Shown: one piece after another, positions 17,169-25,997 of the stretch
Layout of the letters: each line of letters opens with the position of its first letter
How positions within the stretch are numbered: the first letter of the stretch is position 1
From: Thalassomonas actiniarum
GTDB taxonomy: Bacteria > Pseudomonadota > Gammaproteobacteria > Enterobacterales > Alteromonadaceae
NCBI RefSeq assembly: GCF_000948975.2
Contig: NZ_CP059735.1
Location: forward strand, 2,480,001 to 2,544,000
DNA length: 64,000 nucleotides
Direction of reading: 5' to 3'
Made by a program: the position numbers and the translations under genes
The notes under the pieces: generated by a model
What the model was told of the DNA's origin: nothing
Database searches by the model: none
The model's input: the letters and a program-made list of their open reading frames with translations, nothing else

Positions 17169-18455
17169 ATGACATTTGAAAATTCCCTGGCATTTGCCCA
17201 GGAGCAGGACAAACTTGATCCTCTGGCCCATTACCGGCAACAGTTTCATCATCCGGTTATAAACGGTCAACAAGTGCTGTATTTCACCGGCAATTCCCTG
17301 GGATTACAGCCAAAATCTGCCAGAGACTATATTAACAGCGAGCTTGATGAGTGGGCGAAGTGGGGCGTTGAGGGGCATTTTCACGGTAAAAACCCCTGGG
17401 TCAGTTACCATGAAATCTTGACTCCGGCTTCTGCCGAGCTGGTGGGGGCGAACGAGTCTGAAGTGGTATGTATGAACTCCCTGACCACCAACCTGCATTT
17501 ATTGTTTGTCTCTTTTTATCAGCCCGATGGCAAACGCTTTAAAATTATCAGTGAAGCGAAAATGTTCCCCTCGGACCGTTACCTGTTAGAAACTCAGGTG
17601 CGTCATCATGGTTTTGATCCCGATGAAGCCATCATTGAAATCGCCCCGAGAGAAGGTGAGTTTTTACTTCGTGAACAAGATATTCTCGCGGCCATCGAAG
17701 AGCACAAAGATGAACTGGCATTGGTGTTTTTTGGTGGGGTCAATTATTTCACCGGCCAGCTGTTTGATATGAAAACCCTTACCGAAGCCGCCCACAAGGC
17801 AGGAGCCTTAGCGGGGTTCGATCTTGCCCACGCCGCGGGTAATGTGCCTTTACATTTGCATGACTGGAATGTCGATTTTGCCGCCTGGTGCAGTTACAAA
17901 TACCTTAACGGCAGCGCCGGTAATGTCGCCGGGATCTTTGTTCATGACCGCCATGGTAACAATACCGATATCAAACGTTTCGGCGGCTGGTGGGGACATG
18001 ATAAAGAACGCCGCTTCCTGATGGAAAATAACTTCCAGCCGATGACGGGGGCGGAGGGCTGGCAGATCAGTAACGCGCCTGTAATGGGCATGGCGATATT
18101 AAAAGCCTCATTAGATATCTTTGCCGAGGCGGGTATGCCCCGACTCAGGAAAAAAAGTCTGAAACTTACCGCTTACCTGGAATATATCTTCAACCAGGTG
18201 GTGGCCATGTTTCCCGACTACCAATTACAAATCATCACCCCGACAGAGCCAGAAAAGCGCGGTTGCCAGCTGTCGATAAAGCTTATCGGCAGTGATAAAA
18301 AGTTTTTTGAAGCCTTAACCCAAGCCGGGGTGATTGCAGATTTCCGTGAGCCGGATGTTATTCGCTTATCGCCGACACCTTTGTATAACAGCTTTGAAGA
18401 TGTCTACCGTTTCGGTGAAACATTAAGAAACTTACTTTCACAAAGCCATCACTAG
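17169..18455 (+). CDS. kynU: Kynureninase
   Basis: A 428-residue PLP enzyme, fold type I, that cleaves kynurenine or 3-hydroxykynurenine to (3-hydroxy)anthranilate and alanine. The PLP lysine is Lys244 in [16 protein letters not shown]. Other typical blocks are [21 protein letters not shown] and FGGWWGHD. The next gene, kynurenine 3-monooxygenase, starts 12 bases after its stop. The gene lies inside the tryptophan operon. Near full-length compared with the family (about 410-465). Confidence 0.96.
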   Translation: MTFENSLAFAQEQDKLDPLAHYRQQFHHPVINGQQVLYFTGNSLGLQPKSARDYINSELDEWAKWGVEGHFHGKNPWVSYHEILTPASAELVGANESEVVCMNSLTTNLHLLFVSFYQPDGKRFKIISEAKMFPSDRYLLETQVRHHGFDPDEAIIEIAPREGEFLLREQDILAAIEEHKDELALVFFGGVNYFTGQLFDMKTLTEAAHKAGALAGFDLAHAAGNVPLHLHDWNVDFAAWCSYKYLNGSAGNVAGIFVHDRHGNNTDIKRFGGWWGHDKERRFLMENNFQPMTGAEGWQISNAPVMGMAILKASLDIFAEAGMPRLRKKSLKLTAYLEYIFNQVVAMFPDYQLQIITPTEPEKRGCQLSIKLIGSDKKFFEALTQAGVIADFREPDVIRLSPTPLYNSFEDVYRFGETLRNLLSQSHH

Positions 18456-18466
18456 GGGCGATTAAG

Positions 18467-19921
18467 ATGACAAACCAGGTAAAAGAAGATATTGCTATCG
18501 TCGGTGCCGGTCCTGTCGGGGCGCTGCTGGCGGTGATGCTGGCCAGAAAAGGCTATAAAATCGATTTGTTTGAATCCCGGCCCGACTCCCGTACCAAGGC
18601 GCTTTACCAGGGGAAATCCATTAACCTGGCGTTGTCGGATCGCGGCTGGCTTGCCCTAAAAGCCATAGGTCTGGATGAAGAAATACGGGCGCAGGCCATC
18701 CCGATGACTTGTCGTATGATACATGCGGTAGATGGCAGCCTGACCCGGCAGCCTTATGGCCGTGACAACCAGGCGATCTGGTCGGTTTCCCGTGCCGGTA
18801 TCAACGAGCAGCTGATCACCCTGGCAGAGCAGCAAGCCGGTGTGGAGGTACATTTCGAGCATAAACTCACCGATCTGGATTTTGATAGCGGTACCTGCTC
18901 TTTTGACGTTTCAGGGAAGGAGAGTGCTGATTATCACCGTGAGTTAATTTTTGGCGCCGACGGCACGTTTTCCAAGGTCAGACGCCTGGCACAGGAGCTG
19001 CCCGGACAGCGGATCAGTTACAGTCTGGATTATATGCCGCAAACCTATATCGAATTAACGATCCCGGCAAACAGCGACGGCAGTTTTATGATGGAAAAAA
19101 ATGCCCTGCATATCTGGCCGCGTAAAAACTTTATGTTGATTGCTTTGCCCAATCCCGACGGTTCTTTTACCTGTACCTTGTTTATGGACTTGCAGGGGGA
19201 ATTATCTTTTGAGTCCCTGGATGATGAAGATAAGGTCAGTCATTTTTTCCGGGAATATTTTCCCGATGCCATGCCCTTATTGATAGAGCCGGTGGCGACC
19301 TTTATGGCAAAAGCCCCGTCGCCGCTGTGTCTGGTGCATATAGATCCCTGGGTGATCCGGGATAAGGTCGCGCTTATCGGCGATGCCGCCCATGCCATGG
19401 TGCCTTTTTACGGCCAGGGCATGAATTGCGGTTTTGAGGACTGCCGGGTTTTAGCCGAGCTGGTAGAAGAGCATCAGCATCACTGGGGGGAGATCTTGCC
19501 TGCCTATCAGCAGGCGCGTAAGGAAAATTGCGATGCCATTATCGAACTGGCTAAACGTAATTTCGTGGAAATGAGTGATTTAGCCGGCGATGCCAGGTTT
19601 TTGCTGAGGAAAAAAATAGAAGCAAAATTCAGTGAAATGCATCCCGATCTTTGGATCCCCTTGTATTCTATGGTAACTTTCTCCCCCGAACTGCCCTATG
19701 CCCAGGCACTGGCCGTAGGGGAAGTGCAAAAAGAAATTATGGATGAGGTTATGAATTTACCGGATATCGAGCAGAACTGGCAAGCGGAATGTACTTACCG
19801 GCTGTTATATCAGTTGGCACAAGAAAAGTTAACGGCGAACATCTTGCCTGAAACGGTATCTAATCCCTTATCACCAGGTTCATCACAAACCTTATCGAAG
19901 AAAAAGGAAGTCAAAGCATGA
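18467..19921 (+). CDS. kmo: Kynurenine 3-monooxygenase
   Basis: A 484-residue FAD-dependent monooxygenase. The N-terminal dinucleotide fold is IAIVGAGPVGALLAVMLARK; GDAAHAMVPFYGQGMNCGFE is the second FAD-binding motif of the group-A hydroxylases. QGKSINLALSDRGWLALK is a kynurenine-monooxygenase block. It hydroxylates L-kynurenine to 3-hydroxykynurenine with NADPH and O2. C-terminal hydrophobic membrane tail of the mitochondrial enzyme is absent, as in bacteria. The stop overlaps the start of kynA (ATGA), indicating coupled translation. Confidence 0.95.
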   Translation: MTNQVKEDIAIVGAGPVGALLAVMLARKGYKIDLFESRPDSRTKALYQGKSINLALSDRGWLALKAIGLDEEIRAQAIPMTCRMIHAVDGSLTRQPYGRDNQAIWSVSRAGINEQLITLAEQQAGVEVHFEHKLTDLDFDSGTCSFDVSGKESADYHRELIFGADGTFSKVRRLAQELPGQRISYSLDYMPQTYIELTIPANSDGSFMMEKNALHIWPRKNFMLIALPNPDGSFTCTLFMDLQGELSFESLDDEDKVSHFFREYFPDAMPLLIEPVATFMAKAPSPLCLVHIDPWVIRDKVALIGDAAHAMVPFYGQGMNCGFEDCRVLAELVEEHQHHWGEILPAYQQARKENCDAIIELAKRNFVEMSDLAGDARFLLRKKIEAKFSEMHPDLWIPLYSMVTFSPELPYAQALAVGEVQKEIMDEVMNLPDIEQNWQAECTYRLLYQLAQEKLTANILPETVSNPLSPGSSQTLSKKKEVKA

Positions 19922-20763
19922 GTTGTCCCCATTACAACCAGAGGGAGTTTGAAGGCTCCATTCATACTGATTTTAATGATGATATGTCTTACGGGGATTA
20001 TCTCAATCTCGATCAGATCTTATCGGCGCAAACACCGCTCACCGGTGAGCACGATGAAATGTTGTTTATAATTATCCACCAGGCCAGCGAGTTATGGCTG
20101 AAACTGGCGGGGCATGAATTGACGGCGGCGGTCAATAACCTCAAAGAGGCGAATTACAGCCACGCCTTTAAGGTGATTTCCCGGGTTAAGCATATCTTAA
20201 ACCAGCTGACCCAGTCGTGGAATGTGCTTTCCACCTTAACCCCGGTGGATTACCTGAAATTCCGCGATGCCCTGGGGCACTCTTCCGGGTTTCAGTCATA
20301 CGGCTACCGGAAAATGGAGTTTTTATTGGGCAATAAAAATGCCTCGTTTTTACAGGTGCATGAGAGCAAGCCGCAAGTACACCAGGAGCTGTCTGATATT
20401 TTACATCAACCCAGCTTATATGACGAGGTGTTGATTTTACTGAGCCAAAGCGGCATGGCAATCGATCCGGCGGTTACCGACCGGGATTTCAGCCAGCCTT
20501 ATAGCCGCAATGAGTCGGTATTAAAAGCCTGGATTCATGTCTATCAAAATGCCGAGCAGCATTTCGATTTGTACGAGCTGGCGGAAAAGCTGATTGATAT
20601 TGAAGATGCTTTCCAGCAGTGGCGGTTTAAACATATGTATACCGTGCAGCGTATTATCGGCAACAAGATGGGCACAGGCGGCTCTTCCGGGGTGGAGTTT
20701 TTGAAAAAAGCCCTGGATATCAGCTTTTTCCCTGAATTATTTGAATTGCGTACCCATTTATAA
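19918..20763 (+). CDS. kynA: Tryptophan 2,3-dioxygenase
   Basis: A 281-residue heme dioxygenase that opens the indole ring of tryptophan to N-formylkynurenine. Family blocks: YGDYLNLDQILSAQTP, MLFIIIHQASELWLKL, HVYQNAEQHFDLYELAE and MYTVQRIIGNKMGTGGSSG; heme His is expected in the RFKHMYTVQR helix. It overlaps kmo by 4 bases. It is the last enzyme gene of the plus-strand set; kynurenine formamidase is coded on the other strand beyond the regulator gene. Length normal for bacterial TDO. Confidence 0.96.
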   Translation: MSCPHYNQREFEGSIHTDFNDDMSYGDYLNLDQILSAQTPLTGEHDEMLFIIIHQASELWLKLAGHELTAAVNNLKEANYSHAFKVISRVKHILNQLTQSWNVLSTLTPVDYLKFRDALGHSSGFQSYGYRKMEFLLGNKNASFLQVHESKPQVHQELSDILHQPSLYDEVLILLSQSGMAIDPAVTDRDFSQPYSRNESVLKAWIHVYQNAEQHFDLYELAEKLIDIEDAFQQWRFKHMYTVQRIIGNKMGTGGSSGVEFLKKALDISFFPELFELRTHL

Positions 20764-20870
20764 CCCGGCGGTCATACTTGTCTGTGATAATAGTTAAACC
20801 TTGAAATTTAGTTGCATGACATGAATCGCTTGATTAAGGTAGTTTTTTTCATGCTTTCAACGGGTCTTTA

Positions 20871-21812
20871 ATGGATTTTAGCAAAAGCCAGCTCAATATC
20901 AGCCACCTGAAAATGATCTGTACCATAGCACAGGCGGAAACGGTGAAAGAGGCGGCCGAGAGCCTGTTTATTACTCAGCCGGCTTTATCTAACCGCATTC
21001 GCGAAGCCGAGCGGCGGTTAAAGACCAAGTTATTTAACCGCCGCGGCCGTAAGTTGATCATTACCACCGCCGGTGAACGCTTGCTGCATTCGGCGAAAAA
21101 AATTCTTGAAGAACTGGCGCGCGCCGAGCATGACATTGCCAGGCTTAGCAGCGGTATCGAGCTGGTATTACGTTTAGGTTTACCCCATTATGCCTCGTTT
21201 CGCTGGCTGCCGGATGTGATGCGTCAGTTTAGCGAGCATTTGCCCGGCATTGAGCTGGAGATCACCGCCAATGCCGCGAAACAGCCGTTAACGGCGCTAT
21301 TTCACGGTGAGGTGGACATTGCCATTGTTTCCAACGCCAATCAGGTGCTGACGCTGGACAATAACCTTTATGGCAGCGAGTTCCTGCTCGAAGACGAGTT
21401 GCTGGCCTGCTTGTCGGCTAAACATAATAAAGCCGGGCAGAAATTTTTAACGGCGCATGACTTTGTTGATGAAACCTATATCACTAACTCTGTTGTCCCG
21501 GAAAAAGATCGTGAATATGAGCTTTTTTTCCAGCCGGAGAATATTATGCCGCGTAAAGTGCTGCAGGTGGGCTTTAATGAAGCGATAGTGGAGCTGGTTA
21601 AGGCGAATATCGGCGTCACCATAATGTCGAAAAACCTGATTGAACCTCACCTTGCCGGCAAAGCGGGGAGCACAGCTCCCGGCGGCGAAGGGGAGATCCA
21701 AACGGTGCGCCTCGGTAAGTCAGGGGTGAAAATATACTGGCATCTGGTGTATGTTAAACAGCCGCATTTAGATAGTCCGGTAAAATTACTGACAAAGATT
21801 CTGCAGCGTTAA
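20871..21812 (+). CDS. LysR-family transcriptional regulator, tryptophan operon
   Basis: A 313-residue LysR-type regulator: N-terminal winged helix-turn-helix (about 12-70, AESLFITQPALSNRIREAERR) and a periplasmic-binding-like effector domain. It follows kynA by 107 bases on the same strand. Being flanked by the operon and the formamidase gene, it most likely controls one or both, with a pathway intermediate as effector, but the sequence does not show this. LysR regulators in this position instead of the usual divergent one are less typical. Confidence 0.85.
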   Translation: MDFSKSQLNISHLKMICTIAQAETVKEAAESLFITQPALSNRIREAERRLKTKLFNRRGRKLIITTAGERLLHSAKKILEELARAEHDIARLSSGIELVLRLGLPHYASFRWLPDVMRQFSEHLPGIELEITANAAKQPLTALFHGEVDIAIVSNANQVLTLDNNLYGSEFLLEDELLACLSAKHNKAGQKFLTAHDFVDETYITNSVVPEKDREYELFFQPENIMPRKVLQVGFNEAIVELVKANIGVTIMSKNLIEPHLAGKAGSTAPGGEGEIQTVRLGKSGVKIYWHLVYVKQPHLDSPVKLLTKILQR

Positions 21813-21837
21813 TTTTCCATGGTTTTAGCTGTGGCCC

Positions 21838-22770
21838 CTAGCCATAGCTTTCAGCCGTTGCCTTAAGCGGGATTTCAAGCTGCATCCGGGTAAAAACCTG
21901 TTGGCATAACCAGCTGTTGCTGTCGGCTAAATCCAGGATAACATCGAAGTGATTGCGTTTGCTGATTTCCTTTAGGGTGACGGGGAAACCGGCTTGTTCG
22001 AGTTTTTGACACATCTCATTGCTTTGTCTTTTAAATTCCGACGTCTCCTGCTCGCCATAGGCAAAGATCACCGGTGTCCTGGCCGTTGGCAGGTGAAATA
22101 ACGGACTGTTTTGCTCGATTTCCGCCCCGGTTAATTGCAGCGGTTCATTGATATAGGTTTCGGCAATAGGGGTCAGGTCATAAATGCCGCTGACGGCGCA
22201 TATGCCTTTGATGGGATTTTCCGGAAAGCCCCCTGGCGGCAGTTGATTTTGGGGAATAAAATTCTGCCAGCGGGTAGATAACATCATCATTGCCAGGTGG
22301 GCGCCGGCTGAGCTGCCACACAGGTAGATTTCATCCGCTTCATAACCAAATTCGGCGGCCGACATTATCAGGTAGGCAACGGCTTTACGGTTTTGGTTAA
22401 CGATTTCACTGAGACTGGCATCCGGGGCCAGGGTGTAATTAACGGCGGCAAAGGTACAGCCGTGTTGTTGGAAGTTGCTGGCGGCAAAAGAAGACTCGGC
22501 CTTGCTCAGCTCTTGCCAGTAGCCGCCATGAATATAAACAAAGAGCTTTTTATGATTTTCCCGGGTGGGTAAATAGAGATCCAGGCGCTCATCCGGCAGC
22601 AGACCATAGGGTATATCGGCGATCAGTTTTTGTTCGTTTTGTGCTTCTGTTGTTGCCGCCTGGCTTAAGTCTATGTATTGCTTGATATACAGCTTGATAT
22701 CATCAATACAGCTGCTGGGAGAGTATTCTCGCTCTAAGGTGGCTAAATCAAAGTTTCGGTACATGGTCAT
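21838..22770 (-). CDS. kynB: Kynurenine formamidase (alpha/beta hydrolase type)
   Basis: A 310-residue alpha/beta hydrolase. Residues 80-86 carry IHGGYWQ, the HGGYW oxyanion motif of arylformamidases, and the nucleophile is Ser154 in CGSSAGAHLA. KRNHFDVILDLAD near the end holds the catalytic His. It hydrolyses N-formylkynurenine to kynurenine, the step between tryptophan dioxygenase and the monooxygenase. This is the animal-like AFMID fold instead of the metal-dependent KynB fold of many bacteria. It converges with the LysR gene with 25 bases between. The symbol is by function. Confidence 0.85.
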   Translation of the reverse strand: MTMYRNFDLATLEREYSPSSCIDDIKLYIKQYIDLSQAATTEAQNEQKLIADIPYGLLPDERLDLYLPTRENHKKLFVYIHGGYWQELSKAESSFAASNFQQHGCTFAAVNYTLAPDASLSEIVNQNRKAVAYLIMSAAEFGYEADEIYLCGSSAGAHLAMMMLSTRWQNFIPQNQLPPGGFPENPIKGICAVSGIYDLTPIAETYINEPLQLTGAEIEQNSPLFHLPTARTPVIFAYGEQETSEFKRQSNEMCQKLEQAGFPVTLKEISKRNHFDVILDLADSNSWLCQQVFTRMQLEIPLKATAESYG

Positions 22771-22905
22771 TTGTTATCTTTATTTTTTGTATTGTTCCAC
22801 TCACCAATATAACGTTTACGACAGCAAAAGATTAATTCATTTTCTTGTCGGTTTTCATTCAAAAAAGTAATTAAAAAAGTGAATCAAAAGCCTGTATAAC
22901 CAGAA

Positions 22906-22938
22906 AGCACTCAGCCGGGAAATCCCTGACCGAGTGCT
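22906..22938 (-). terminator. Terminator of the TonB-dependent receptor gene
   Basis: AGCACTC (22906-22912) pairs with GAGTGCT (22932-22938); inner bases around CCGGG/CCCTG extend the stem. It lies 22 bases after the stop of the minus-strand receptor gene, and in that direction ends in TTTCTGGTTATAC, a short U-rich stretch. Confidence 0.6.
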
Positions 22939-22960
22939 GGTTTTACATCGTTGTTGACGT

Positions 22961-25501
22961 TTAAAAGCTGAAGTTGACCCGGGCATAATAACTCATGCCG
23001 TCAAAGCCGTAGGGCAGGGCACGCACCGGATATTTAAATGCCTGGTTGGTGATAAAGTCTAATGCTTCATTTTCCCCCAGTTCATCCGGGGTAACATCAA
23101 ACAGGTTATTGATACCGGCGGCGAGGGTGAAGTTATCATTGATCTGGTAATCGAAGTTAATATCGATCAAGACTGCAGATTCCACCACACTGGTATCTTT
23201 GAAGGTGTCGTTCACCAAGATTGAGTCAGGCAGGCCGATATGGTCGTTACCGAAATAAATAACATCGGTTTCACCATAGTAGTTTGCCCGGACAATTGCG
23301 CCCCATTTATCCCGTGAATAATCAAAGGTCAGGGTTGCACGCTCCTGCGGCTGGCCATCGGTGAGGAAGCTGCGCTGTAAATCATCCAGGGCTACTGACT
23401 TGGGAATGCCGTCGGGGGCATTAACGCCGTCGATCTCGGTTTCATTGATATTCCCGGCCAGGGTAACCGCCAGGCTGCCGTCTGCGATATCTGTGTTATA
23501 GGTGACGATCAAGTCCAGTCCTTTGGTGGTGGAATTGACCGAGTTGGCAAAATAGTTGGCCTGATCTGCGCCCGTTGCCGCCAAGGCATCGACGGCGGCC
23601 TGGTTGAAGGCGACATCTTCAGGAGACAACATGCTGCCTAAGGTGATCCTGTCTTCTATTTCGATATGGTAACCGTCTAAGGTGACAGAGATTTCATCGT
23701 TAATATTAAAGACCGCCCCTAAGCTGATGCTCTCTGACGTTTCCAGATCCAAACCGTCTACACCAAGCGCCGAAGGGAAGGGTGAGCCCGCGGTGGCGGT
23801 AAATGAAGGGGATAATACCCCGCCGGCGCCTAAGTTGGTGGTGTAAGCGGTATAGGCGCTTTGTTGCAACGACGGCGCCCTAAAGCCGGTAGAGACGGCG
23901 CCGCGCAGGGCGAAATCGTCGCTAAAGTCATAGCGGCTGGACAGTTTCGCGACTAAGTCATCGCCGGCATCGGAAAAGTCTTCATAGCGAAAGGCGGTGC
24001 CGACATTCCATTGTTCGCTCAGCTGGAGCTCTAAATCCAGGTAAAAGGCATAACTGTCGCGGTCGGCTTCGCCTGAAGCATCGGGCCTGAGGCCGGGATA
24101 GGCCTGAAAACCACACTCGGCAAAGGTATCCGGATCGATAACCGAGGCGAAAGACGTGTCGCTATTGGCAAGGCCACAGGCGTAAGAGGCTTCTTCACCG
24201 GCGACGATTTCATAGTTTTCTTCCCGGTATTCTGCGCCGAAGGAGACATAGAGGGGCTCATCGAAACCGATTTCGACGATGCCGGAAACATCGGCATTAA
24301 ACGTCAGCTGGTCAAAACGGAAACCGCCGGAATAACCTGAGGTCGGGCCGGCATTGGCGGCAATTTCTTCATCAGAGGCGTCCGGGTTATTGGCCAGGTA
24401 TTCGGCGGCATAAGAGGCATTGATGGTGTTTTTCGAGTCAAAGTCATATTTGTTTTCCCCGTAAACCGCGGAGAGATCAAACTGCCAGTCGTCGTTGATA
24501 TCGCCCCTAAGGCCCAAGGAGACAGAAATATCTTCCGCTTCATTGTCTATATAGGGCAGGAAGCCGTCGGCATAAACCTGGGGTACGTTTTTGGCTGCTT
24601 CATCATAATTTCTGAAAAACCCGTTACCTAATGCGGTGCGGTTGGAGAAGCCGCCGAAAGAATAAACTTCCAGCTCGTTAACCGGGATCATCATATTATA
24701 AAAGGTGGAGATAAATTCGGACTCGGCATTGCCTTGTCCCCAGCGCACTTTATCGGAAAGTGTGCCGCGGGCCGTGGTGGAAGAGCCGCCGATATCCCGC
24801 TGCGCGCGGTTAGTGCCCTCACTGTCGCGAAGTTCAACACTGAGGTTGATAAAGCCGCCATCGTTGCCGATATCAAAGCCGGTATTAAGGCCCATGGAAA
24901 AGTTTTCCCCGTCTCCCTCGCCGGTAGCGCCCCCCTGGAAATAACCCGAGGTGACATCTGTCGTGTCTTTTAAGCTGAGGTTAATAACGCCGGCGATAGC
25001 ATCTGAGCCATATTGCGCCGCGGCGCCGTCACGCAGCACCTGGACGTTTTTCAGTGCCGTCATCGGAATGGCATTCATATCGGTACCGGCGGCACCGGCG
25101 CCGACCGTGCCGTTTAAGCCAAATATCGCCTGATTGTGGCGACGTTTGCCATTGATCAATACCAGGGTTTGATCCGGTTGCAGGCCGCGCAGGGTAGCGG
25201 GCCGGAACAAGTCTGAGCCGTCGGAAACCTGGGTGCGGCTAAAATTAAATGACGGCGCAGTGGCCTGTAAGCTCTGTCCCAGCTCGGTAAAGCCGCCTTT
25301 GGTCAGTGATTCGGCGCTGATAATATCTACCGGTACCGAAGATTCGGTGGCGGTGCGGCTTGACACCCGGGAGCCGAGGATAGATATTTTCTCGACTTCT
25401 TCGGCCTGTGGTGCAGAATTTTGCTGTGCGGATACGGTGTGATTGCCGAGCGCCAGAGAGATGGCTACGGTTAATGTCCTTGTGATGAATTTTTTTTTCA
25501 T
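22961..25501 (-). CDS. TonB-dependent outer-membrane receptor
   Basis: An 846-residue receptor with signal peptide ending near GNHTVSA-QQ. The TonB box is VEKISILGS; the plug domain (about 55-170, with ATLRGLQPDQTLVLINGKRR and DGAAAQYGSDAIAGVINL) is complete. The last about 650 residues form the 22-strand barrel and end in aromatic YARVNFSF, as needed for outer-membrane insertion. It would import a substrate driven by TonB; no substrate-specific motif was recognised. It is next to the tryptophan operon but on the minus strand and with its own terminator, so a link to tryptophan is only a possibility. Confidence 0.92.
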   Translation of the reverse strand: MKKKFITRTLTVAISLALGNHTVSAQQNSAPQAEEVEKISILGSRVSSRTATESSVPVDIISAESLTKGGFTELGQSLQATAPSFNFSRTQVSDGSDLFRPATLRGLQPDQTLVLINGKRRHNQAIFGLNGTVGAGAAGTDMNAIPMTALKNVQVLRDGAAAQYGSDAIAGVINLSLKDTTDVTSGYFQGGATGEGDGENFSMGLNTGFDIGNDGGFINLSVELRDSEGTNRAQRDIGGSSTTARGTLSDKVRWGQGNAESEFISTFYNMMIPVNELEVYSFGGFSNRTALGNGFFRNYDEAAKNVPQVYADGFLPYIDNEAEDISVSLGLRGDINDDWQFDLSAVYGENKYDFDSKNTINASYAAEYLANNPDASDEEIAANAGPTSGYSGGFRFDQLTFNADVSGIVEIGFDEPLYVSFGAEYREENYEIVAGEEASYACGLANSDTSFASVIDPDTFAECGFQAYPGLRPDASGEADRDSYAFYLDLELQLSEQWNVGTAFRYEDFSDAGDDLVAKLSSRYDFSDDFALRGAVSTGFRAPSLQQSAYTAYTTNLGAGGVLSPSFTATAGSPFPSALGVDGLDLETSESISLGAVFNINDEISVTLDGYHIEIEDRITLGSMLSPEDVAFNQAAVDALAATGADQANYFANSVNSTTKGLDLIVTYNTDIADGSLAVTLAGNINETEIDGVNAPDGIPKSVALDDLQRSFLTDGQPQERATLTFDYSRDKWGAIVRANYYGETDVIYFGNDHIGLPDSILVNDTFKDTSVVESAVLIDINFDYQINDNFTLAAGINNLFDVTPDELGENEALDFITNQAFKYPVRALPYGFDGMSYYARVNFSF

Positions 25502-25997
25502 TTCCCTACCTTATTTTTATTGGTATTAACGCTTGCCGCTATGAATCAGGCATAAGATCCCATAGCAGGCATCCTCAACTTATTTAACCCGGGTTAAATT
25601 TAGTTCAACTAAAGAAAGTCACCATTTGATCTCTTGATGGATTGTTATCTGGTACACAAATTAGGCTAGCAGACTATAACAAGGGAAAGATAAGGGGATC
25701 AATACTAAAGTACGAGACTCATCGTTGGCTTTGATTTTACCTGGTTAAAAAAGGCCCAGTTCTTGCTAAGTCCTTTAATTATAATGACTTGTTTACATAC
25801 TTTACCGGATATTTACGATACTTGTAAAAGTAATGTAAAAGAATTTGCCTGTTTATATTGACCGTGTTACTGGGATCCGTTTACTATTGGGCGTGAATTT
25901 TGTAATTTTAATTTACAAAAAATCATCAAACAGAAACAAGAAATAATTTTAATAATAAATCTTTATATAAATCATGAAATTTTCCAGGGAAAATAAT
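25502..25997. promoter_or_regulatory. Long AT-rich divergent region before two TonB receptors
   Basis: A 496-base gap between two divergent TonB-dependent receptor genes. It contains a candidate promoter at 25858-25887 and an 8-base inverted repeat ttttgtaa / ttacaaaa (25898-25905 and 25913-25920) about 80 bases before the plus-strand start, which could be an operator. An upstream in-frame ATG at 25974 is not favoured. No coding frame or RNA gene recognised. Confidence 0.45.
25858..25887 (+). promoter_or_regulatory. Candidate sigma-70 promoter of the second receptor
   Basis: TTGACC (25858-25863) and TACTAT (25882-25887) with an 18-base spacer. The distance to the ATG at 25998 gives a leader of about 105 bases. 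The inverted repeat at 25898-25920 would lie directly after the transcription start, where a repressor could act. Weak -10, not proven. Confidence 0.4.

Noticed and set aside
25974-25997. Longer start of the second TonB receptor
   Set aside because: The ATG at 25974 would add a charged extension before the signal peptide; the ATG at 25998 has a ribosome binding site and starts a normal signal peptide.
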